Under the pieces are notes generated by a model. The model was given only the letters and a program-made list of their open reading frames with translations. It was not told the DNA's origin and did no database searches. A stretch of 64,000 nucleotides of DNA from Marisediminitalea aggregata (GTDB lineage Bacteria; Pseudomonadota; Gammaproteobacteria; Enterobacterales; Alteromonadaceae): the NCBI RefSeq assembly GCF_900129565.1, contig NZ_FQWD01000003.1, positions 124,001 through 188,000 of the forward strand. The letters run 5' to 3'. Positions 1-8,178 of this stretch are shown here, piece by piece (positions within the stretch are counted from its first letter, which is position 1; the number at the start of each line of letters is the position of its first letter). The position numbers and the translations under genes were made by a program.

Positions 1-2
1 CG

Positions 3-272
3 CCATTGCTTCAGCATGATCGCGCCGTAGAATTGTCCAGACACGGCATTGCAGAACATCATGAGATAGACGAACTGGTAGAGAAAATTGATAACACCGA
101 CTGGAGCTCCCCCGTTTGGCTAAGAACGCTTAAGCAGTTACGTGAAAAAGTAGAGCACCATTTAAGTGAAGAAGAGCAGGATTTCTTCCCGGTAGCCGGA
201 AAAATACTAAGTGCTAAGCAGAAGGCGCAATTAGCACGTGAGTATCAAGACGAAATGGCAGACACTGCTTAA
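3..272 (+). CDS. Hemerythrin HHE domain protein, C-terminal part (5' end outside window)
   Basis: The frame is open to the left edge, so the gene begins upstream; a TTG at position 6 is unlikely to be the true start. The visible 89 or so residues contain two hemerythrin-type helices, one with AEHHEIDELVEKID and one with KVEHHLSEEEQDFFP. The HxxxE pattern and the closing E-E-x-x-F-F-P are typical of HHE proteins that bind a diiron centre and sense or store oxygen, iron or nitric oxide. The end is Ala-rich and stops before a small membrane protein gene 24 bp on. The family call is fairly secure; the specific role cannot be told from half a protein. Confidence 0.75.
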   Translation, partial: PLLQHDRAVELSRHGIAEHHEIDELVEKIDNTDWSSPVWLRTLKQLREKVEHHLSEEEQDFFPVAGKILSAKQKAQLAREYQDEMADTA

Positions 273-296
273 TGTCTTATTAGGTAGGGAGTCACC

Positions 297-485
297 ATGA
301 AGCAACTACACAAAGCTTTCATCGTTCTTGCGTTTGCACTGCCAATTGCAGTGCAGGCGTTTGAGTGGGTACCTGACACGGCAGTACGCCATTCACTCGG
401 CGTACAAGCCGTTGTTCTTTGCCTGACGGGTACGGCTCTCTTGTTTGTTTTTGGCCTTTTCGTAAACCGTGCACTGAAGCGTTGA
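297..485 (+). CDS. Small membrane protein, unknown function
   Basis: A 62-residue protein with a good ribosome-binding site (GGGAG, 7 nt before ATG). Residues 6-22 form a hydrophobic segment ending in QAF, which could be a signal peptide or first membrane helix. Residues 35-56 form a second helix, followed by RALKR, a positive end likely on the cytoplasmic side. I do not recognise the family. It follows the hemerythrin gene by 24 bp on the same strand and may be co-transcribed with it. It ends one base before the stop of the convergent entericidin-like gene. Confidence 0.55.
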   Translation: MKQLHKAFIVLAFALPIAVQAFEWVPDTAVRHSLGVQAVVLCLTGTALLFVFGLFVNRALKR

Positions 486-614
486 TTATTCGCTGTCTAC
501 CGCATCCTGAATGGCTTTACCGGCCTTTTCAATATCTTTGCCGGCACCTTCCAGCGTGGCACAGCCAACAGACAAACATGCTATACACATAACCATTAAA
601 ACACGCTTAAACAT
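486..614 (-). CDS. Entericidin-like small lipoprotein
   Basis: A 42-codon gene reading MFKRVLMVMCIACLSVGC at its start: a short basic n-region, a hydrophobic core and a lipobox (LSVGC, lipidated Cys18). The mature part, ATLEGAGKDIEKAGKAI, matches the entericidin A/B pattern (GxGKDxxxxGxAI). E. coli EcnA/EcnB are a small lipoprotein antidote/toxin pair controlled in stationary phase; here there is a single copy, so a toxin role is uncertain. Ribosome-binding site AAAGGTAGT. The ATG lies inside the end of the upstream Pmp3-type gene (8-nt overlap), suggesting coupled translation. Confidence 0.8.
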   Translation of the reverse strand: MFKRVLMVMCIACLSVGCATLEGAGKDIEKAGKAIQDAVDSE

Positions 615-783
615 CGTTACTACCTTTATTACTGATCAACACAAAAAACGCATGTATGACACCCGGCAAATATCCCAGAATAGTTAACAGAATATTGAGC
701 CAAAAAGTCCCACACACACCAACTTTTAAATAGACACCTAACGGCGGCAGTATTAATGACGCCAACAGCTTTATAATTCCCAT
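607..783 (-). CDS. YqaE/Pmp3 family small membrane protein
   Basis: A 58-residue protein with the hallmarks of the Pmp3 (UPF0057) family: LILPPLGVYLKVG in the first helix, FWLNILLTILGYLPGVIHA in the second, and a short polar tail. Family members are stress-induced plasma-membrane proteins that affect membrane potential and salt tolerance. The start is preceded by AGAGGG. The gene overlaps the entericidin-like gene by 8 nt, and both read away from the tRNA-Leu. A longer frame-shadow ORF of 118 residues covers this gene and the tRNA; it is not real. Confidence 0.85.
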   Translation of the reverse strand: MGIIKLLASLILPPLGVYLKVGVCGTFWLNILLTILGYLPGVIHAFFVLISNKGSNDV

Positions 784-867
784 CAATCCCTCTGAGTCTG
801 TTTAGCCGCGACGGAGCCGCCCCGGTTCTCTGTATGCCTGTTACCTTGATAAAACTGACACGTTTGT

Positions 868-873
868 AGTATA
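868..873 (-). promoter_or_regulatory. Possible -10 element for the yqaE-entericidin pair
   Basis: On the minus strand this reads TATACT within CTATACTACAAACG, about 85 nt before the yqaE-type start. No good -35 box is seen at the expected distance, so this is tentative. Confidence 0.3.
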
Positions 874-908
874 GAAACAATTTTAAACGCTGTCGTTGTC
901 CGGGGCAT

Positions 909-935
909 AAAAAAAGCCACCGTAATGGTGGCTTT
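909..935 (-). terminator. Rho-independent terminator after tRNA-Leu
   Basis: On the minus strand, AAAGCCACC, a five-base loop, GGTGGCTTT and then a run of T. It lies just past the tRNA 3' end and would end a secG-tRNA-Leu transcript. Confidence 0.8.
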
Positions 936-940
936 AAATT

Positions 941-1025
941 TGGTGCGGAAAGCGGGACTTGAACCCGCACGGCCGAAGCCACCACCCCCTCAAGATGGCG
1001 TGTCTACCAATTCCACCACTTCCGC
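941..1025 (-). tRNA. tRNA-Leu (anticodon GAG)
   Basis: An 85-nt class II tRNA with CCA encoded at the 3' end. The acceptor stem pairs GCGGAAG with CTTTCCGC. The D-arm contains TGGTAGACACGC, the anticodon loop CTTGAGG gives GAG (reads CUC/CUU), there is a long variable arm, and the T-arm is GGGTTCAAGTCCC. It lies 10 bp after the secG stop codon and before a terminator, so it is probably processed from the secG transcript. A tRNA-Leu after secG is the usual arrangement in gammaproteobacteria. Confidence 0.97.
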
Positions 1026-1035
1026 AAAAAACATT

Positions 1036-1392
1036 TTAGTTAGGTACGTCTGAGTTATCGTCCTGTGCAGGTGTTACCGGCACATCAGAATCAGCTGGCT
1101 GAACCTGTTCAACTGCCGCAGGCACTTCCAGATTCTCCCACTCGTCAGTCACGCTTTCGCGTTGAGAGGTCAGCGCCCCTAAAAACAAACTGATAGCGAA
1201 AAACAACGTCGCCAGAATACCCGTTGTGCGAGTCATAAAGTTACCTGAACCCGATGAACCGAAAACGGTATTTGCACCGCCGGCACCAAATGACGCGCCC
1301 ATGTCAGCACCTTTACCCTGTTGAATTAATACAAACCCAATTAATAGGAGTGCAACAACAAGGTATGCAACTAACAATACTTGATAAAACAT
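1036..1392 (-). CDS. secG: Preprotein translocase subunit SecG
   Basis: Small inner-membrane subunit of the SecYEG channel that assists SecA-driven protein export. Two membrane helices are visible, residues about 3-22 and 54-73. They are joined by the diagnostic cytoplasmic segment QQGKGADMGASFGAG followed by FGSSG and NFMTR. The C-terminal tail (to 118 residues) is acidic and rich in Pro and Val, as in many gammaproteobacterial SecG proteins. It starts 11 nt after tpiA and ends 10 nt before tRNA-Leu, consistent with a tpiA-secG-tRNA transcript. Confidence 0.96.
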   Translation of the reverse strand: MFYQVLLVAYLVVALLLIGFVLIQQGKGADMGASFGAGGANTVFGSSGSGNFMTRTTGILATLFFAISLFLGALTSQRESVTDEWENLEVPAAVEQVQPADSDVPVTPAQDDNSDVPN

Positions 1393-1403
1393 GCTTTATC
1401 CTC

Positions 1404-2138
1404 TTAACCTGCCGCCTGGCAAATCTTTCTAAAATCGTCAACTTTCAGACTCGCGCCACCAATCAGGCCGCCATCGATATCTGGTTGTGCAAACAGCTCA
1501 GCAGCATTATCTGCCTTAACACTGCCGCCATATAATAACTGTAAGCCACTGGCTACATCAGCGTCAAACTTCGCTAAATGAGCACGTATAAAAGCGTGTG
1601 CTTCCTGAGCTTGTTGTGGTGAGGCAGTTACGCCTGTACCGATGGCCCAGATAGGCTCGTAAGCAATGACTGCCTTAGCCAATTGCTGTGCTGATAGCGT
1701 CGCAGTTAGTGCATCTAATTGCGCGGCCAGGAAGTCTTCTAACTCACCGGCTTCTCTTGTTGCAAGGCTCTCACCAACGCAAACAATAGGCACAAGGTCA
1801 TTTTCGATAGCCTTAAGCGCTTTCTTCGCAACTAACTCATTACTTTCACCGTGGTCTTCACGGCGTTCTGAGTGACCGACAATCACATACTGGCAACCGA
1901 ATTCTTTCAGCATATCTGCCGAAATATCGCCCGTGTGCGCGCCGTTATCCAATTCGCTTAACGTCTGACCACCCAGTGCAAAACCGGCGTTTTCAAACGC
2001 AGGCAGGTAACAAGCTGGAGGACAAATTACAACATCAACCGTGTCGGTGTTAACACCGTCGGTTAATGCACTAAAGTCACTCACCAATGAACGGCTCCCG
2101 TTCATTTTCCAGTTTCCTGCAACGATTGGCTTTCTCAT
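1404..2138 (-). CDS. tpiA: Triosephosphate isomerase
   Basis: Interconverts dihydroxyacetone phosphate and glyceraldehyde 3-phosphate in glycolysis. All catalytic residues are present: Lys11 in AGNWKMNG, His89 in VGHSERR and Glu161 in AYEPIWAIGTG; the phosphate-binding YGGSV and GGASL loops are near the end. 244 residues, close to the usual 250, with about ten fewer than E. coli TpiA. It sits between glmM and secG, where E. coli has no tpiA but many marine gammaproteobacteria do. A 110-bp gap separates it from glmM, so it may have its own promoter. Confidence 0.97.
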   Translation of the reverse strand: MRKPIVAGNWKMNGSRSLVSDFSALTDGVNTDTVDVVICPPACYLPAFENAGFALGGQTLSELDNGAHTGDISADMLKEFGCQYVIVGHSERREDHGESNELVAKKALKAIENDLVPIVCVGESLATREAGELEDFLAAQLDALTATLSAQQLAKAVIAYEPIWAIGTGVTASPQQAQEAHAFIRAHLAKFDADVASGLQLLYGGSVKADNAAELFAQPDIDGGLIGGASLKVDDFRKICQAAG

Positions 2139-2248
2139 GCTTATCGGTCTCTCTTATTGACGCTATCCCAGTGTCGGAGCGGGCGTGATATTAACTATTC
2201 CCACCACATTATACAAGTGGAAAAACTAATTTCTGCGCCTAAAAACAA

Positions 2249-3592
2249 TCAACTGGCGACATTACGAACAGCATCGGCAATTTTTTCTGCCAGCGTTGTT
2301 GAAGCCAGTTCATCGTCAGATTCCACCATGACCCGAATCAGGGGTTCAGTGCCACTTTTGCGAAGCAATACGCGCCCATGCTTGCCAAGCGTCTTTTCAG
2401 CCTCTTGTTTTGCCTGCAAAACGGCTTCACTTTCCAATGGATCGACACCCGTGTCTTCAAACCGAACATTAACCAGCGTCTGAGGGAATTTCTCAAACCC
2501 GCCTGCCAATTCATTCAATGACATGCTTGAGCGCAACATCGCGGTAAGTACTTGTAAACCGGCAACAATACCATCTCCGGTAGACGCCAGGCTCAGGTTT
2601 AGTACATGCCCCGAGTTCTCGCCACCGATGCTCCAGCCTTTTTGTTGCAGCAATTCCATTACGTAGCGGTCGCCGACTTTAGAGCGAACGAAAGGCACAC
2701 CAAGCTTGCTCAACGCAACCTCCAGTCCTAGATTGCTCATCAGGGTACCCACTACCCCACCATTAAGACGACCCGATTTCAATGCATCACGGGCAATGAT
2801 ATACAGGATTTGATCGCCATCAATGACATTTCCAAGGTTGTCGACCATCATGATTCGGTCGCCATCACCGTCAAGCGCAAAGCCCAAATCGGCTCCAGAT
2901 TCCAATACCTGGTCAACAATGGCCCGCATTGACGTGGCTCCCACGCGGTCATTGATGTTTAAACCATTTGGTGAAGTCCCTATTTCAATCACTTCAGCGC
3001 CCAGCTCAGACAAGACTAACGGGGCAATATGGTAGGTAGCACCATGGGCACAATCCACCACAATCTTCATACCCTTAAGCGATAAATCTGACGGGAACGT
3101 GCCTTTACAAAACTCGATATAACGGCCCGCCGCATCATTAATGCGAGTGGCTTTGCCCAACTTGTTCGACGCGACACACGTCATTGGCTCATCCATCATC
3201 GCTTCGATAGCAATTTCAATATCGTCGTCCAGCTTGAACCCGTCTGCAGAAAAGAACTTAATGCCGTTATCGTAATATGGGTTATGCGATGCACTGATCA
3301 CAATGCCCGCTTCAGAGCGAAACGTTTTGGTTAAATAGGCGATGGCGGGGGTTGGCATGGGTCCAAGTAAACCAATGTTAATCCCTGCAGCAGACAAGCC
3401 AGCTTCTAGTGCAGACTCCAGCATATAACCTGAAATACGCGTATCTTTACCGATCAATACCTTATTGGTGCCATGTCCAGCCAGTACTTTGCCTGCGGCC
3501 CAGCCTAACTTAGTGACAAACTCCGGATTAATAGCGCTCTCACCTACTTTGCCCCGAATACCATCGGTACCAAAATACTTCCTTTCCCCCAT
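2249..3592 (-). CDS. glmM: Phosphoglucosamine mutase
   Basis: Converts glucosamine 6-phosphate to glucosamine 1-phosphate for UDP-GlcNAc, the precursor of peptidoglycan and lipid A. The active phosphoserine is Ser102 in [12 protein letters not shown], the metal site is DGDGDR at residues 241-246, GGENSGH is the sugar-binding loop, and [12 protein letters not shown] is the phosphate-binding loop near the end. 447 residues, matching the family. It starts 13 nt after folP, the standard folP-glmM pair. Confidence 0.97.
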   Translation of the reverse strand: MGERKYFGTDGIRGKVGESAINPEFVTKLGWAAGKVLAGHGTNKVLIGKDTRISGYMLESALEAGLSAAGINIGLLGPMPTPAIAYLTKTFRSEAGIVISASHNPYYDNGIKFFSADGFKLDDDIEIAIEAMMDEPMTCVASNKLGKATRINDAAGRYIEFCKGTFPSDLSLKGMKIVVDCAHGATYHIAPLVLSELGAEVIEIGTSPNGLNINDRVGATSMRAIVDQVLESGADLGFALDGDGDRIMMVDNLGNVIDGDQILYIIARDALKSGRLNGGVVGTLMSNLGLEVALSKLGVPFVRSKVGDRYVMELLQQKGWSIGGENSGHVLNLSLASTGDGIVAGLQVLTAMLRSSMSLNELAGGFEKFPQTLVNVRFEDTGVDPLESEAVLQAKQEAEKTLGKHGRVLLRKSGTEPLIRVMVESDDELASTTLAEKIADAVRNVAS

Positions 3593-3605
3593 TGGAACCC
3601 CTTTT

Positions 3606-4433
3606 TTACTTTTTGTATTTATTTAACGCGTTAACGATATCAACCACATCCCGGGTTTCACTCACATCGTGTACTCGCAATATGTGTGCGCCCATCTGTG
3701 CTGCAATCGTTGCCAGAGCCAGACTACCTGCCAGCCTTTGGTCAACCGGTTTGTTTACTACCTGCCCTATCATGGTTTTACGAGACATGCCAATGAGCAA
3801 AGGCTTGTTCAGGCGATGAAACTTAGGTAAATCTGCTAACAGCTGATAATTGTGCTCAAGAGTTTTACCGAAGCCAAAACCCGGGTCAAGCATGATTTTA
3901 CTTTCTTCGATACCTGCGTCTGTACAAGCTTTGATTCTGGCCAAGAGAAACGCTTCAACCTCATCAGTCACGTCACTATAACGCGGTTTGTCCTGCATAC
4001 TGGCTGGATCACCTTGCATGTGCATTAAACACACTGGTGCTTTGTATTTGGCGACCACTTCTAATGCGCCGGGTAACTGAAGTGCCCTGACGTCATTAAT
4101 GAAATCCGCCCCCGCTAATAATGCCGCTTCCATCACTTCAGGTTTACTGGTGTCGATAGAGATGACCACATTTGATTCCCGGCGAATCGCTTCAACCACA
4201 GGAACGACTCTGCGTAACTCTTCTTCAACACTGACTTCTGGTGCACCAGGGCGTGTAGATTCACCGCCTATGTCAATAATGGATGCGCCGGCAGCTTCCA
4301 TATCCAGGGCTTGCTTTACCGCATCATTTAGCGCGTTATGACGCCCTCCGTCTGAAAAAGAATCGGGTGTGACATTTAAAATCCCCATTACCTGGGGAGA
4401 CGATTGGCTAAGCAAAAGCTGTCTTATTTGCAT
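3606..4433 (-). CDS. folP: Dihydropteroate synthase
   Basis: Joins 4-aminobenzoate to the pterin diphosphate in folate synthesis; the target of sulfonamides. A TIM barrel with the two signature motifs: [15 protein letters not shown] (residues 16-30) and GGESTRPGA. Also DPGFGFGK and the GMSRKTMIG loop. 275 residues, normal length. It lies downstream of ftsH but after a strong terminator-like hairpin, so it may be driven partly by readthrough or a local promoter; no promoter was firmly identified. Confidence 0.96.
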   Translation of the reverse strand: MQIRQLLLSQSSPQVMGILNVTPDSFSDGGRHNALNDAVKQALDMEAAGASIIDIGGESTRPGAPEVSVEEELRRVVPVVEAIRRESNVVISIDTSKPEVMEAALLAGADFINDVRALQLPGALEVVAKYKAPVCLMHMQGDPASMQDKPRYSDVTDEVEAFLLARIKACTDAGIEESKIMLDPGFGFGKTLEHNYQLLADLPKFHRLNKPLLIGMSRKTMIGQVVNKPVDQRLAGSLALATIAAQMGAHILRVHDVSETRDVVDIVNALNKYKK

Positions 4434-4502
4434 ATCGATAATTCATGCTATTTGATTTACAAAACACGAATTCCACTCGTGTCCTGAGAATATTGAACAT
4501 AC

Positions 4503-4530
4503 AAAAAAGCGCCGATAACGGCGCTTTTTT
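4503..4530 (-). terminator. Terminator between ftsH and folP (bidirectional shape)
   Basis: AAAAAGCGCCG, a short loop, and CGGCGCTTTTT form a GC-rich perfect hairpin with T runs in both directions. It lies 16 nt past the ftsH stop codon and would end or attenuate the ftsH message before folP. Confidence 0.8.
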
Positions 4531-4545
4531 CAGGCAACCTTGTTC

Positions 4546-6492
4546 CTATCCAGGAATGTCACCAGGCTTACCTACGGTTGGCTTATCAACGCCATCGTTA
4601 GTAATTTCGCCTTCTTTAGACGGTGCACCGCCACTCGGCTTGTCGCCATCTGATGAGCGATCATCCCAGCCTGCTGGCGGACGCACTTCGCGGCGGGCCA
4701 TCAGGTCGTCGATTTGCAGCGCATCGATGGTTTCATATTTCATTAGCGCATCTTTCATGGTGTGAAGGATGTCTATGTTGTCTTCCAGGATTTTCTTCGC
4801 CCGATCATAGTTACGGTCGATCACAGACTTAATTTCTGCGTCGATAGCTCGAGCGGTATCGTCAGACATGTGGGAAGCTTTTGACATGGATTTACCCAAG
4901 AATACTTCACCTTCGTCTTCTGCATACAGCATTGGGCCCATTTTATCTGACAGACCCCACTGGGTAACCATCTTGCGAGCAATATCAGTTGCACGTTCGA
5001 TGTCGTTGGACGCCCCGGTGGTTACCTTGTCATCACCATAGATAATAGACTCAGCCAGTCGACCACCAAACAAGCTGGAGATCATGCTTTCAAGGTGCTG
5101 CTTGGTGTGGCTGACCCTGTCCTGTTCCGGCAGATACATGGTCACACCCAGCGCACGTCCGCGAGGAATGATAGACACTTTGTAAACCGGATCATGTTCT
5201 GGAACCAGGCGACCTACAATGGCGTGACCTGCTTCGTGGTAAGCTGTCATGGTTTTCTCTTCTTCCGACATCACCATCGACTTACGCTCAGAACCCATCA
5301 TGATTTTGTCTTTCGCTTTTTCGAACTCTTCCATCGATACCAAGCGACGGTTTGCACGAGCAGCAAACAACGCGGCTTCGTTAACCAGGTTTGCCAGATC
5401 GGCGCCTGAGAAGCCTGGTGTACCCCGCGCGATAACCGATGGCTTCACATCATCAGCGACAGGCACTTTGCGAATATGTACTTTCAGAATTTGCTCACGA
5501 CCGCGAATATCCGGCAAGCCTACGACTACCTGACGGTCGAAACGACCAGGGCGTAACAATGCAGGGTCAAGTACGTCTGGACGGTTGGTGGCCGCAATAA
5601 CGATAATGCCTTCGTGACCTTCAAAACCATCCATTTCTACCAGCATTTGGTTAAGGGTTTGTTCACGCTCATCGTGACCACCGCCTAGACCAGCACCACG
5701 CTGACGACCTACTGCATCGATTTCATCGATAAAGATAATACATGGCGCCGCTTTGCGCGCTTGTTCAAACATGTCGCGAACACGGGATGCACCCACACCG
5801 ACAAACATCTCAACGAAATCTGAACCAGAGATAGTAAAGAACGGCACTTTAGCTTCACCGGCAATGGCTTTTGCCAGCAAGGTTTTACCTGTTCCGGGCG
5901 GGCCTACCATCAGCACGCCTTTTGGAATTTTACCGCCAAGCTTCTGGAATTTAGACGGGTCGCGCAGGAAATCCACCAGCTCAGACACATCTTCTTTTGC
6001 TTCGTCACAGCCTGCAACGTCTGCAAACGTCGTTTTAATCTGGTCTTCACTCAACAGACGAGCTTTACTCTTACCAAACGACATTGCACCACGACCACCG
6101 CCGCCTTGCATTTGTCGCATAAAGAAAATCCATACTGCTATCAACAGCAACATAGGGAACCAGGAAATGAAAATAGAGGCAAAAATGGACGGCTGTTCAG
6201 GTGGCTCACCCAACACGCGAACGTCTTGTTTTACCAGATCGGAAATCAACTGGTCATCAAAATAGGGAATGTAGGTTTTAAAGGCGTCGCCTGAGCGCTT
6301 CACGCCGCGGATTTCGCGCGCTTCACTGTTAATTCGCACTTCGCGAATTTGCCCTTGCTTCACTTCCTTTAGAAACGTTGTGTAATCAGTTTGTGCGCGG
6401 CTTGATTCGCCTGGTGAAAAGCTCTGAAAAACAGCCATCAACACCACTGCAATAATCAACCACAAGATTAAGTTTTTTGCCATGTCGCTCAA
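4546..6492 (-). CDS. ftsH: ATP-dependent zinc metalloprotease FtsH
   Basis: Membrane-anchored AAA+ protease that degrades LpxC, sigma-32 and misassembled membrane proteins. Two membrane helices (about 8-24 and 105-125) flank a periplasmic domain. The AAA module has Walker A GPPGTGKT at 197-204, Walker B FIDEIDA and the arginine-finger region RPGRFDR. The zinc site is HEAGH at 419-423. The C-terminal tail is Gly/Pro/Asp-rich. The chosen start is a TTG with AGAGG nine bases upstream (MSDMAKN); the next ATG, three codons in, is too far from that site. Confidence 0.97.
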   Translation of the reverse strand: MSDMAKNLILWLIIAVVLMAVFQSFSPGESSRAQTDYTTFLKEVKQGQIREVRINSEAREIRGVKRSGDAFKTYIPYFDDQLISDLVKQDVRVLGEPPEQPSIFASIFISWFPMLLLIAVWIFFMRQMQGGGGRGAMSFGKSKARLLSEDQIKTTFADVAGCDEAKEDVSELVDFLRDPSKFQKLGGKIPKGVLMVGPPGTGKTLLAKAIAGEAKVPFFTISGSDFVEMFVGVGASRVRDMFEQARKAAPCIIFIDEIDAVGRQRGAGLGGGHDEREQTLNQMLVEMDGFEGHEGIIVIAATNRPDVLDPALLRPGRFDRQVVVGLPDIRGREQILKVHIRKVPVADDVKPSVIARGTPGFSGADLANLVNEAALFAARANRRLVSMEEFEKAKDKIMMGSERKSMVMSEEEKTMTAYHEAGHAIVGRLVPEHDPVYKVSIIPRGRALGVTMYLPEQDRVSHTKQHLESMISSLFGGRLAESIIYGDDKVTTGASNDIERATDIARKMVTQWGLSDKMGPMLYAEDEGEVFLGKSMSKASHMSDDTARAIDAEIKSVIDRNYDRAKKILEDNIDILHTMKDALMKYETIDALQIDDLMARREVRPPAGWDDRSSDGDKPSGGAPSKEGEITNDGVDKPTVGKPGDIPG

Positions 6493-6966
6493 TGCTACTA
6501 ACCTCTGTAAAAAACCTCCGGTTCAATAATGGCGCCGATTTGCGCCACCTTGCTAACCGGTGAGTGTCACAAAAAATGCGATACCTCAAGGGTACTACAC
6601 TTTATAACCGCTTGCTACCAAATAGACCTCGCAAACTGCGCCCGCCTTAAGCTATTGCTTTACAGAGCGTTTGCCCCGGCCACAACATCAATACAACCTG
6701 CAGTTGTACTAAGCGGAATCACGGAAACGCGATGCAGCCAGAAACCACTGCTATGCATTTCTACGGTCTAACACAACATTCTGTTCAATTGTTATGCCAA
6801 ACCCCCAAAAGCGCCGATATACGTCGCGAATATAAACACCTGCCCACCTTTTCACAGGTCTTTTTTGTGTTTACGTCACAATGTCATTAGGATTGTAGTC
6901 AAGATGGCGTTAGAATACGCGTTTTCAAGACAGACTTTACATTTAAATTGTAAGAAAAACCCACAG
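6493..6966. other. Gene-free 474-bp gap between divergent ftsH and yhbY
   Basis: In most gammaproteobacteria rlmE lies between yhbY and ftsH. No RlmE motif (such as DLGAAPGGWSQ) was found in either strand by eye, and the gap is shorter than the gene. ORFs here are short and look random. Near the yhbY end, ACCTG (6838-6842) can pair with CAGGT (6855-6859), followed by six T: a weak terminator-like element on the plus strand. Promoters for both flanking genes must lie here. Confidence 0.6.
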
Positions 6967-7260
6967 ATGAAATTATCAAATAAGCAAAAACAATTCTTAA
7001 AAGGCCTCGCACATCCACTGAAACCGGTAGTTCAGCTAGGCGCAAACGGACTAACTGAAGGCGTATTAGCGGAGATAGACAACGCATTGAACTATCACGA
7101 GCTGATCAAAGTGAAAGTGCCAACAGACGACCGCGAAGAAAAAGCCCTCATTATGGATGCAATTGTGCGTGAAACAAACGCCGAAAAGCTTCAGGTAATC
7201 GGTCACACCCTGGTTTTATACAAGCCAAGCGAAGAGCGTAAAATTCAGTTGCCAAAATAA
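6967..7260 (+). CDS. yhbY: Ribosome assembly RNA-binding protein YhbY
   Basis: A 97-residue CRM-domain protein that binds the 50S precursor. It begins MKLSNKQKQFLKGLAHPLKP and contains VQLGANGLTEGVL, the GxxG loop region, then ALNYHELIKVKV. Family length and this opening favour the ATG at 6967 over an upstream GTG that would add 34 unrelated residues. It is divergent from ftsH, as in E. coli, but without rlmE in between. Confidence 0.95.
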   Translation: MKLSNKQKQFLKGLAHPLKPVVQLGANGLTEGVLAEIDNALNYHELIKVKVPTDDREEKALIMDAIVRETNAEKLQVIGHTLVLYKPSEERKIQLPK

Positions 7261-7345
7261 AACTGGCTGTTGCCGCCGCAACCTTCCCTTTCCGTTAACG
7301 TAAGGTAAACTAAATTTACATTACCATAACAACGGAAACCCCTGC

Positions 7346-8116
7346 ATGCAGTTATCAAATCAAACCGCACTGATTACCGGTGGATGCTCCGGCCTGGGCC
7401 ACGCAACGGCCAAGGCCTTGGTTGCAGCCGGCGCTAATGTTGTGTTGCTGGATTTAAACGAGAGCCTTGGCGCCCAGCGCGTAGCAGAACTAGGCGAAGA
7501 CAATACTTTGTTTGTACGCACTGATGTCACTCAGCAACTCGATGTAGAAGCAGCATTAGACAAGGCCTATGCCAGATTCGGTGCAATTACTGTCTGTGTA
7601 AATTGTGCAGGCATCGCACCGGCAGGCCGAATGCTCGACAGAGCTGGTAATCCAGCCAGCCTGGAAGACTTCAGCAAAACCATCAATATTAACCTGATCG
7701 GTACCTTTAATGTGTGCAGATTGGTGGCGGCCAGTATGGCGGGTAATGATCTGAATGACGAATCCCGTGGTGTGATTATCAACACAGCTTCAATTGCCGG
7801 TTATGAAGGTCAAATTGGTCAAACGGCCTATGCTGCGAGTAAAGCCGGTATTATTGGGTTAACACTGCCTATGGCACGCGACCTGGCACCGCTCGGCATT
7901 AGGGTGAACAGTATTGCCCCAGGCGTTATGGGCACACCATTGCTCACGGCTATGCCACAGAACGTGCAGGACGCATTAAGTGCAAATGTGCCCAATCCTA
8001 AACGACTGGGTTTTCCGGAAGAGTTCGCCAGTCTGGCGTTGCATATCATTCAGAACGGGTACATCAATGGCGAAACTATTCGTCTTGATGGCGCACTGAG
8101 AATGCCACCCAAGTAA
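7346..8116 (+). CDS. SDR family NAD(P)-dependent oxidoreductase, 3-hydroxyacyl-CoA dehydrogenase type 2-like
   Basis: A short-chain dehydrogenase of 256 residues. The Rossmann fold has the cofactor loop TGGCSGLGHATA (residues about 11-22), with Asp in LLDLNE suggesting a preference for NAD. NCAG marks strand 4, INTASIAGYEGQIGQTAYAASK holds the catalytic Ser, Tyr and Lys, and NSIAPGVMGTPLL follows. The VNCAGIAPAGRM segment and overall pattern resemble type 2 3-hydroxyacyl-CoA dehydrogenases (HSD17B10-like), involved in fatty-acid or branched-chain oxidation. Substrate is inferred. Single gene ended by a strong terminator. Confidence 0.88.
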   Translation: MQLSNQTALITGGCSGLGHATAKALVAAGANVVLLDLNESLGAQRVAELGEDNTLFVRTDVTQQLDVEAALDKAYARFGAITVCVNCAGIAPAGRMLDRAGNPASLEDFSKTININLIGTFNVCRLVAASMAGNDLNDESRGVIINTASIAGYEGQIGQTAYAASKAGIIGLTLPMARDLAPLGIRVNSIAPGVMGTPLLTAMPQNVQDALSANVPNPKRLGFPEEFASLALHIIQNGYINGETIRLDGALRMPPK

Positions 8117-8133
8117 ATTCAACAGTTGAAAGA

Positions 8134-8163
8134 AAACGGGCCGCTCAAATGAGCGGCCCGTTT
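8134..8163 (+). terminator. Terminator between SDR and Lon-like genes
   Basis: A 12-bp GC-rich perfect stem (ACGGGCCGCTCA / TGAGCGGCCCGT) flanked by A4 and T3. It serves the SDR gene and perhaps also the convergent protease gene. Confidence 0.8.
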
Positions 8164-8178
8164 ATATAAGCATAATGA

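Noticed and set aside
629..985. 118-residue ORF on the minus strand
   Set aside because: It runs through the tRNA-Leu gene and over the Pmp3/YqaE gene in another frame; its sequence looks random and two better-supported genes explain the DNA.
6529..6771. 80-residue plus-strand ORF in the ftsH-yhbY gap
   Set aside because: Cys-rich random-looking composition, no ribosome-binding site, no recognisable motif.
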